DNA from: REDI01 sp038123735
GTDB lineage: Bacteria > Myxococcota_A > UBA796 > GCA-2862545
Reading direction: 5' to 3'
DNA length: 18,874 bases
NCBI GenBank assembly: GCA_038123735.1
Contig: JAYPAP010000062.1
Span: 1 to 18,874, forward strand
The translations under genes were made by a program, and so were the position numbers. Positions 14,108-18,874 of this stretch are shown here, one piece after another (position 1 is the stretch's first letter; every line of letters starts with the position of its first letter). A model generated the notes under the pieces. That model worked only from the letters and a program-made list of their open reading frames with translations. It did not search any database and had not been told where the DNA came from.

Positions 14108-14731
14108 TCAGAGGAGGTGGTCGGTCGGTCCTGCGCCCTGGCGAATGATGTCCAGCTCTCCCTCTGATAAATCGAGGACGGTCGTCTCTTCGCCGGACAG
14201 GGGCTCCCCGAGGTCGACCACCATGTCCAAGCCATGCCCAAAGCTCTCCATCACTTCAAAGCCTAGGGTGAAGTGCGATCCATCGGCTTGCTCAGGAACC
14301 GACGAGATCAGGATGGGCCCCCCAAAGGCCTCCGCGATGTGAAGTGCGAGGGGGCTATCTGGCACCCGCACGCCGACGACCTTCCGCTTGGTGGCCAAGA
14401 TCCGTGGGAGTTGCCGGCCCGCGGGCAGCAGGATGGTGTAGGCCCCCGGCCATACGCGCTTGAGGAGCTTGTAGAGCCGGCTATCGACGGCCGCCATGGT
14501 GTTCGCCATCGCGATATTGGCGCAGAGCAGCGAAAAGGGCCGGTCGGTTGGTCGGTCGGGCCGGAGCCGCTGCATGCGGGTGAGTGCCTTTTTAGAGGTG
14601 GGGTCGGCGGCGAAGACCCAGTTGGACCCTGCTGGCATGGCGATCACCCCATGGCCGCGCAAGGTATCGATGATGCGCTCGATGTGCCGGGCATTCGGGG
14701 GGTCGATGTAGGTGTAGAGGTGCTCACTCAT
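14108..14731 (-). CDS. yciO: YciO-like protein (Sua5/YrdC/YciO family)
   Basis: 207 residues, the length of E. coli YciO (206), and alignable along its whole length from memory: KRKVVGVRVP (about 115-124) and TTVLDLSEGELDIIRQGAG near the C-terminus correspond to conserved YciO segments. Sua5/YrdC relatives make threonylcarbamoyl-AMP for tRNA t6A; the role of YciO itself is less clear. The usual P-T-D/E-x-x-Y-x-L-G segment is replaced here by MPAGSNWVFA (32-41), so activity may differ. The start is set at 14731 because upstream codons overlap the promoter of the divergent gene and have no family match. It has no clear ribosome binding site. Confidence 0.85.
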   Translation of the reverse strand: MSEHLYTYIDPPNARHIERIIDTLRGHGVIAMPAGSNWVFAADPTSKKALTRMQRLRPDRPTDRPFSLLCANIAMANTMAAVDSRLYKLLKRVWPGAYTILLPAGRQLPRILATKRKVVGVRVPDSPLALHIAEAFGGPILISSVPEQADGSHFTLGFEVMESFGHGLDMVVDLGEPLSGEETTVLDLSEGELDIIRQGAGPTDHLL

Positions 14732-14809
14732 GGTCGGCGGGGCGTATTTCGCTGGTGGAAGTTTGGCCAGAGGGTATGCAGGGCCATCCGCTTGGGGTAG
14801 CCTTGTGAG

Positions 14810-14824
14810 CATCGTTACACGATG
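14810..14824 (+). promoter_or_regulatory. Leader inverted repeat, copy A
   Basis: CATCG-TTACA-CGATG, a 5-bp inverted repeat with a five-base loop, ends 9 bases before the GGAGGAG of the DUF4190-like gene. It is base-for-base conserved in copy B (15294-15308), although flanking leader bases differ. It could be an operator or an RNA hairpin near the ribosome binding site. Confidence 0.4.
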
Positions 14825-14843
14825 AGTCGCCACGGAGGAGATG

Positions 14844-15131
14844 ATGGAAGGACAATTGCCGCAAGATACCAGCAATCGGGGGACGATCATCTTCGTGTTG
14901 GGACTGCTTGGGTTTTTTACAGGGTGCCTCGGCTGGATTTTAGCGCCAATTGCCTTCTTTATGGGACAGAACTACAAGCGAGACTGCTTGGCGGAAGGCA
15001 TGCGACCGAGCGGGCTCGGTGAAGCCGGGCGCATCATGGGGCTCATCGGGATGATCTTTGCCGCCATCGGTATCTTGTTCGTCGGGTTCTATATCATCTG
15101 CTTGGGTGGTGTGATCATCGCGGATATGTAG
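14844..15131 (+). CDS. Small DUF4190-like membrane protein, copy A
   Basis: 95 residues with two membrane segments (about 12-38 and 64-92) flanking a polar loop (MGQNYKRDCLAEGMRPSGLGEAGR). The helix / F-x-G-x-x-x / basic loop / G-E-A-G-R-I-M-G / helix pattern is typical of DUF4190-like proteins, whose function is unknown. GGAGGAG (14834-14840) precedes two adjacent ATGs; alignment with copy B puts the start at the second (14844). It is divergent from the YciO-like gene, sharing about 110 bases of promoter region. Confidence 0.8.
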   Translation: MEGQLPQDTSNRGTIIFVLGLLGFFTGCLGWILAPIAFFMGQNYKRDCLAEGMRPSGLGEAGRIMGLIGMIFAAIGILFVGFYIICLGGVIIADM

Positions 15132-15150
15132 CCTTTTAGAGTTGTTTTAA

Positions 15151-15190
15151 GTGATGGGTAGGCCAGCCTGCTGAACGGCAGCGCTGCATG
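15151..15190 (-). pseudogene. 40-bp remnant of the sulfotransferase-like gene
   Basis: 39 of 40 bases match 15676-15715, which lies inside the coding region of the sulfotransferase-like gene at 15615-16241. On the minus strand it encodes C-S-A-A-V-Q-Q-A-G-L-P-I-T, versus CSATVQQAGLPIT in the intact gene. The remnant follows DUF4190 copy A by 19 bases, just as the intact gene follows copy B. It records the end of the duplicated segment. Confidence 0.75.
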
Positions 15191-15293
15191 TGCGCTCTTC
15201 TGACACCCCATCGAATGGTCGACGGTGCATCGTCGCCGGTGGCGGTTTGGCCAGAGGGTGTGCAAGGCCATCCGCTTGGGGTAGCCTTGTCAG

Positions 15294-15308
15294 CATCGTT
15301 ACACGATG
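15294..15308 (+). promoter_or_regulatory. Leader inverted repeat, copy B
   Basis: CATCG-TTACA-CGATG, identical to copy A at 14810-14824, again 9 bases before GGAGGAG. Conservation in both units supports a shared regulatory or structural role, although recent duplication alone could explain it. Confidence 0.4.
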
Positions 15309-15327
15309 AACCGCCTCGGAGGAGACT

Positions 15328-15606
15328 ATGCAAGGACAATTGCCGCAAGATACCAGCGATCGGGGGACGATCATCTTCGTGTTGGGGCTGCTCGGGATCT
15401 TGCTGTGCCAGATCTGTGCCCCAATCGCCTTCTTTATGGGGCAGGGCTACAAGCGCGACTGCTTGGCAGAGGGCATGCGGCCGAGTGGTCTTGGCGAAGC
15501 CGGGCGGATCATGGGGCTGGTAGGAACCATCCTGTTGGTCTTGTGGCTTATCTTAGTCGGCTTATATTTTTGCCTCATTGGCTCGATCATCGCTGCAGGG
15601 GCCTAA
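15328..15606 (+). CDS. Small DUF4190-like membrane protein, copy B
   Basis: 92 residues. GGAGGAG (15318-15324) lies three bases before the ATG. The first 23 residues differ from copy A at two positions, and the central loop (MGQGYKRDCLAEGMRPSGLGEAGRIMGL) is nearly the same. The second half of each membrane segment has diverged: copy B has LLCQICA where copy A has FTGCLGWILA, and a different final helix. Divergence confined to the membrane parts suggests the loop is the conserved functional surface. It ends 8 bases before the convergent sulfotransferase-like gene. Confidence 0.8.
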   Translation: MQGQLPQDTSDRGTIIFVLGLLGILLCQICAPIAFFMGQGYKRDCLAEGMRPSGLGEAGRIMGLVGTILLVLWLILVGLYFCLIGSIIAAGA

Positions 15607-15614
15607 TGTGCGCT

Positions 15615-16241
15615 TTAGCCCCTCCGATACCGCCCGCTGGGGTGCAGATGGGCGGCGAAGGTCGCCGCATCCCAGGTGATGGGTAGGCCAGCCTGCTGAA
15701 CGGTAGCGCTGCATGCGCTCGGGTCGGCCACGAATACGTCCTCGTACCACAGGGTAGGCCAGTCGGTCTGTTCGGCGAGGGCGGCGAGGACCTGCTGGAC
15801 ACGCGCGAAGTAGGCGAGATGTTCCCGGTGCATGGCGAGTGGGCCGAGGGGTTGGGGGGTGTATTTGTCCGTCCACGTCCCGTATTGGTGGGCGTGGAGG
15901 ATGCTCGTCACATGCGCTTGCGTGTCGCGGCGGTTCATGAGGACGACGTGGTCAAAGCGCTCAGCGAGCTTGATATAAAACCCAACTGATGCCGCATTTT
16001 CGGGACCGAGGACCGCAATATCTTTGAGGACGATCCGCGGGGGTAGTGGCGCCGTCAGAATATTCTGCACGAAGAATGCGTCTGGGCAGCCGGGCTTGCG
16101 GCGGTCCGGGATCAAGGGCTCGTCGAGGAACGTGAGGTCGCACTGCGCGGCCAACGCCCGGGCCAGCGCACTGCTCCCGCATCGGCCGGCGGCGATGAGC
16201 AAGATCCGCATGGGAGATGGAGCGCCTACTTCCCCGCTCAT
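15615..16241 (-). CDS. Sulfotransferase-like P-loop protein
   Basis: 208 residues. After a short leader, MRILLIAAGRCGSSALARAL (11-30) resembles the 5'-phosphosulfate-binding loop of PAPS sulfotransferases, followed by a FLDEPL strand. VLMNRRDTQAHVTSIL (about 100-115) resembles the 3'-phosphate-binding Arg...Ser motif. This is consistent with transfer of sulfate from PAPS to an unknown acceptor, but the catalytic base is not evident and the protein is short. Its ATG overlaps the TGA of the retinal-forming dioxygenase gene (ATGA, 16238-16241), so the two are translationally coupled. An alternative start at 16211 lacks a ribosome binding site. Confidence 0.65.
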   Translation of the reverse strand: MSGEVGAPSPMRILLIAAGRCGSSALARALAAQCDLTFLDEPLIPDRRKPGCPDAFFVQNILTAPLPPRIVLKDIAVLGPENAASVGFYIKLAERFDHVVLMNRRDTQAHVTSILHAHQYGTWTDKYTPQPLGPLAMHREHLAYFARVQQVLAALAEQTDWPTLWYEDVFVADPSACSATVQQAGLPITWDAATFAAHLHPSGRYRRG

Positions 16242-17185
16242 GAAACAGCGGGCTCACTCGTGGGTCCCGAACCCTCCGCGACCCGGGTTCGCCGCCACCA
16301 CTCGACCAGCAGAACATGCGGGGTCGCCACGGCGGCCAGCCCCCCAAGTGAGGCGGTGAACACCGTGGTTTCGCCCAAAATGGCGAGCGCGGCAATGGTG
16401 AACACGACCATGCCAAGAGCAGAGGCCAAGGTATTGGGGAGGGTGCGGCTGATGAGCGTGGTCCATCGCATGCGTTGGTCTTGGTCCGTCAAGGCGCCAC
16501 GGAGGAGGAGCATGTGGTCGAAGCTGTGCCAGAGCCCAAAATAAAGGGCAAACGCGAGAAGAGGTTCAGCCATCCACATCCACGTGCCGAGGATGAGCGC
16601 ATCCGTGACCAGGCGCGAACGCAGGTTCCAGCTGTTCTTGACGCACACGAGGATCGCGAGGACATGTTGTCCGACGAGCCCACCAAAGATCCACCATGAC
16701 CGGCCAACCCCACCGAGATCGGCAGCTGCCGTACCCCAGTAAGATTCTGCCAGATCAGGCCAGGCGAACAGGAGGGCGCCGATGAGCAGGATGCCGCGGG
16801 AGGCGACCAGGATCGCCCCCGTACCGCGACGAAGGTCCAGTCCACGCACATCGCCCTCGCCAAAATGCCATGCGGAGAGGAGCAAGAACATGCCGATGGT
16901 CAGCCATGGCACCAGACACCAGGCGATGAAGATCACCAGGGCAACGGCTAGATAGCCAGAATACAGCGCGATCGGGTGAAGCCCCAGGTCCCGCTCCGCG
17001 ATCACATGATCCAGCGCGCCATGGGGCAGTCCCACCCCGAGAAAGATGAACACCGTCAGGGCGGCTTGAAAGGTAATGCCAGGACTGCCGGCGATCATCA
17101 CCAGCCCAAGCAACCCCACGGTGACCGCGGACCGCCACAACATCGAGCGGCGTGCTTCGCGGGTATCGGGGGCATCAGGCCACAT
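16238..17185 (-). CDS. blh: Brp/Blh family beta-carotene 15,15'-dioxygenase
   Basis: 315-residue multi-pass membrane protein with about seven or eight helices. It carries the family histidine motifs: GLPHGALDH (His55), SAWHFGEGD (His107), GLWHSFDH (His220, His224), and TPHVLLVEWW near the end. In characterised Blh the four equivalent His residues bind iron with similar spacing. The enzyme splits beta-carotene centrally into two retinal molecules, usually to supply a rhodopsin. The ATG has TGGAG a few bases upstream. No rhodopsin or carotenoid gene is visible in the window. It is coupled to the sulfotransferase-like gene. Confidence 0.9.
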   Translation of the reverse strand: MWPDAPDTREARRSMLWRSAVTVGLLGLVMIAGSPGITFQAALTVFIFLGVGLPHGALDHVIAERDLGLHPIALYSGYLAVALVIFIAWCLVPWLTIGMFLLLSAWHFGEGDVRGLDLRRGTGAILVASRGILLIGALLFAWPDLAESYWGTAAADLGGVGRSWWIFGGLVGQHVLAILVCVKNSWNLRSRLVTDALILGTWMWMAEPLLAFALYFGLWHSFDHMLLLRGALTDQDQRMRWTTLISRTLPNTLASALGMVVFTIAALAILGETTVFTASLGGLAAVATPHVLLVEWWRRTRVAEGSGPTSEPAVS

Positions 17186-17247
17186 GCGGGCTCCAGGGAA
17201 GGTCTGGACTCTATAGCGGGATCGGCGTGGCGTGTCCTGAGGATGCG

Positions 17248-18468
17248 TCAGCCACCTCGAGCCCCAATATACATGAAGACTGCGGTAAACCCTCCGATGA
17301 TAGCGCCTGTGACCAAGCCAGCAATCAAGGTGGTCGCCGCATTGACGAGCTGGTCGACCTCCAGACTGGAGTTGGGAAAGGCGGCGGTATACGCCTTGAC
17401 CGCCGTCTTTGAGTAATCGGAGTCTTCTTCGATCTCCGAGTTATCGGTCCCCCATGCCTTGAGGTTCGCCGCTGCCTCCTGGCAGGTCGTGATCATCGTC
17501 GAGACCCGATTCCAGCCAGTGACCCCGCGCTCGATCATCCCGCGGAGCTGCTGTGCGTGTCGGTAGGGCTCGGGCCCGCTATCCGTCCGGCTATGGGTTC
17601 GATACTTGTACACGGGGGCCGCGAGCAGGATCTCGTCCAGCAAGTGTTGGTGTTTGAGGAATTGCTGGATCCCCCCGGTGCAGGTGGAGAGGTGGGCATC
17701 GATGGTGGTGCCGGCGATCCACTGATTAATGGCGGTCTTAAGCTGGACTTCCGTTACCTGAGCCTTGGCATTCTCGAGGACTGTGGTCTTGTAGATGCGC
17801 TCGAGCAGCATCCGGTCGACGGGGTCGAGCTTCCGTAAGTCGACCCGCGCGCGGTTGACCCGGGGCGGGTTGAGGGTGGCTCCGGACCAGATCTGCTGCA
17901 ACTCCTCTGCGCGGGCCTTCGCTTGTTGGGCGTGAGACCTGTCAAATTTGAACGTATGGTCCGTGGAGTCGTACACCGTTCGGGTCTTGGTCTCCCTTCG
18001 TGGCTTGCCATCACTATCGGTGGTCCACGTGGTGTACGTCTCGGTGCGGTAATTGTCTCGCGAGTCATGAGACCATGCCGAAGCAAGCTTATCGGACACG
18101 CCATCCGCGCTGGTGGCGATCCGGGCATAGTCCTCAAGGCTAGTGCGTAAGGCGGCGCCTTCGGTCTGCACCCCATCACAAGCGGCCGTCAAATGGTCGA
18201 GATTCAGGCTCTCTTCCACGGAGCCCTTGCCGGTCGATCGGGCGTGCTTGGCATTCCAGGCTTCGGTGACCGACATGGTCATCTCATGAACCGAGGCAAA
18301 AAAACGCGTCGCGGCATCGTGGGGGCCACTGAACGCCTCGCGATAAGAGGGGAGGTAAGGGAGCACCTTGGCCCGGCGGGTCTGGATGATGTGGGCGATC
18401 CCCGCGGCGATCAGACCCGCGAAGGTGCCGGTAGCTAGGGGGATGACGATGAACATGGATGGGGGCAT
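17248..18468 (-). CDS. Membrane protein with a transmembrane segment at each end, unknown function
   Basis: 406 residues, family not recognised. TM1 spans about 5-28 (FIVIPLATGTFAGLIAAGIA), TM2 about 375-400 (Gly/Ala-rich, ending MYIGARGG). Between them lies a large, mostly helical soluble domain with an unusual Thr/Tyr/Arg-rich patch at about 145-180 (TETYTTWTTDSDG, then RETKTRTVYDSTDH), probably a beta-hairpin. Two Cys-containing segments (STCTGG, TTCQE) lie nearer the C-terminus. The soluble part could face either side; TM-domain-TM resembles membrane-bound sensor or scaffold proteins. ATG 18468 has a weak ribosome binding site and ATG 18456 is an alternative. It is in line with its neighbours, 24 bases after the upstream gene and 62 before blh. 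Confidence 0.75.
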   Translation of the reverse strand: MPPSMFIVIPLATGTFAGLIAAGIAHIIQTRRAKVLPYLPSYREAFSGPHDAATRFFASVHEMTMSVTEAWNAKHARSTGKGSVEESLNLDHLTAACDGVQTEGAALRTSLEDYARIATSADGVSDKLASAWSHDSRDNYRTETYTTWTTDSDGKPRRETKTRTVYDSTDHTFKFDRSHAQQAKARAEELQQIWSGATLNPPRVNRARVDLRKLDPVDRMLLERIYKTTVLENAKAQVTEVQLKTAINQWIAGTTIDAHLSTCTGGIQQFLKHQHLLDEILLAAPVYKYRTHSRTDSGPEPYRHAQQLRGMIERGVTGWNRVSTMITTCQEAAANLKAWGTDNSEIEEDSDYSKTAVKAYTAAFPNSSLEVDQLVNAATTLIAGLVTGAIIGGFTAVFMYIGARGG

Positions 18469-18492
18469 GGCCGTTCCAGGGCGGGATGGGGT

Positions 18493-18864
18493 TTAGACGC
18501 GGGTGTTGTCGCGCCACAATACGAGCGTCCCGTGATGCGTGTTTGGCTCAGCGCTTCGAGCGATGTCGAGGTAGAGGTGAACGGTCGGAACGAGCGCCCG
18601 GCGTAGGGTTTTCGGAGAGGCATCCCGGGCGCGAATGTGCGCCCGATGGTCGTACGCGTTTTGGATGGCCATAACTACGTGGTCGACGAAATCCTCCTGT
18701 TCGAAAGCAGCCACGAGAGCCTGGTAGTGGGCGACAAGGAGTGCGGTTGTAGACAGGGGAGAAACCGGCCGGGTGGTGAATGAAAAGACCTCGTCTGGTG
18801 GAAATCGCTCTAGTCGTCGCTGAATGACGTCGATGTCGGACTGCATGCACTCAGCCTTGGTCAT
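18493..18864 (-). CDS. Small protein of unknown function, possibly cut by the window edge
   Basis: 123 residues from the ATG at 18864. The frame stays open to the end of the window, so the true start may lie outside. It is soluble and mostly helical, with a His/Arg-rich middle (QNAYDHRAHIRARD) and no recognised motif. It lies 24 bases upstream of the two-TM protein gene in the same direction, which suggests a shared transcript. Confidence 0.6.
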   Translation of the reverse strand: MTKAECMQSDIDVIQRRLERFPPDEVFSFTTRPVSPLSTTALLVAHYQALVAAFEQEDFVDHVVMAIQNAYDHRAHIRARDASPKTLRRALVPTVHLYLDIARSAEPNTHHGTLVLWRDNTRV

Positions 18865-18874
18865 ACCATCGGAT

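Larger units (their letters stand above)
14750..15190 (+). repeat. Tandem duplication, unit A (promoter/leader, DUF4190 gene, sulfotransferase stub)
   Basis: Bases 14750-14840 match 15234-15324 with roughly ten differences, then the two small membrane-protein genes match, and finally 15151-15190 matches 15676-15715 at 39 of 40 bases. The order of matching blocks is identical in both units. Unit A lacks about 50 bases between the gene stop and the final block. This is direct evidence of a tandem duplication followed by loss. Confidence 0.85.
15234..15715 (+). repeat. Tandem duplication, unit B
   Basis: Second unit of the duplication: promoter/leader (15234-15327), DUF4190-like copy B, and the distal part of the intact sulfotransferase-like gene up to the end of the 40-bp match. 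Because the sulfotransferase-like gene is whole here and only a scrap remains in unit A, unit B keeps the ancestral right-hand junction. Confidence 0.85.

Noticed and set aside
14116..14560. Several TCGGTCGGTC stretches as a repeat family
   Set aside because: They are short, fall within the YciO-like coding region or at its end, and have no regular spacing.
15136..15374. Two minus-strand frames between the DUF4190-like copies
   Set aside because: Their apparent similarity to the start of the YciO frame only reflects the duplicated leader read backwards; the shared part is non-coding.

Overview
The window is GC-rich chromosomal DNA from a Gram-negative bacterium. It is dense with Sec-exported proteins and lipoproteins (LPAC and LAGC lipoboxes), and one surface protein ends in a Cys + transmembrane helix + Arg/Lys tail like the MYXO-CTERM sorting signals of Myxococcota and their relatives. 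A myxobacterial or bradymonad-type predator or surface-associated lineage is my best guess; there is no rRNA or other marker to settle it. No CRISPR array, insertion sequence, tRNA or rRNA is visible.

Layout. 1-1789: the probable 3' end of an upstream gene, a secreted Cys-rich protein of unknown function, and an orphan promoter-like block ending in a 10-codon mini-ORF. 1786-3264 (minus): a sodium:alanine/glycine symporter (AGCS). 3571-5534 (plus): a translationally coupled pair, a group II PLP decarboxylase of cysteine-sulfinate type followed by an Arg-type cysteine dioxygenase. Together these would convert cysteine to cysteine sulfinate to hypotaurine, the precursor of taurine. A 10-N scaffold gap inside the decarboxylase appears to be an artefact: both flanks carry the same GTGTT, and collapsing it restores the family sequence in frame.

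5566-8052 (minus): a large OmpR-type winged-helix + STAND ATPase + helical-repeat regulator, divergent from a plus-strand run of four exported proteins (8160-14101): a parallel beta-helix surface protein with the MYXO-CTERM-like tail and three lipoproteins, the largest with beta-propeller (LVIVD-like) repeats. A direct repeat, TGACACA-N3-TGACACA-ATT, lies between the regulator and the beta-helix gene. Near-copies lie upstream of the secreted protein at 207 and upstream of the mini-ORF at 1757, which suggests one regulon for exported proteins.

14108-15606: a YciO/Sua5-family gene with a degenerate substrate motif, and two tandem copies of a small DUF4190-like membrane protein. The duplication carried the promoter/leader and a 40-bp scrap of the neighbouring sulfotransferase-like gene. 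15615-18864 (minus): four genes in one direction: an unknown 123-aa protein (possibly cut by the window edge), a 406-aa protein with a membrane segment at each end, a Brp/Blh-type beta-carotene 15,15'-dioxygenase (retinal synthesis) and, overlapping it by ATGA, a sulfotransferase-like protein. No rhodopsin gene is seen.

The most promising leads are the three-site operator and its possible regulon of surface proteins, the compact hypotaurine operon, the duplication junction around the DUF4190 genes, and the retinal-forming enzyme coupled to a sulfotransferase-like protein.
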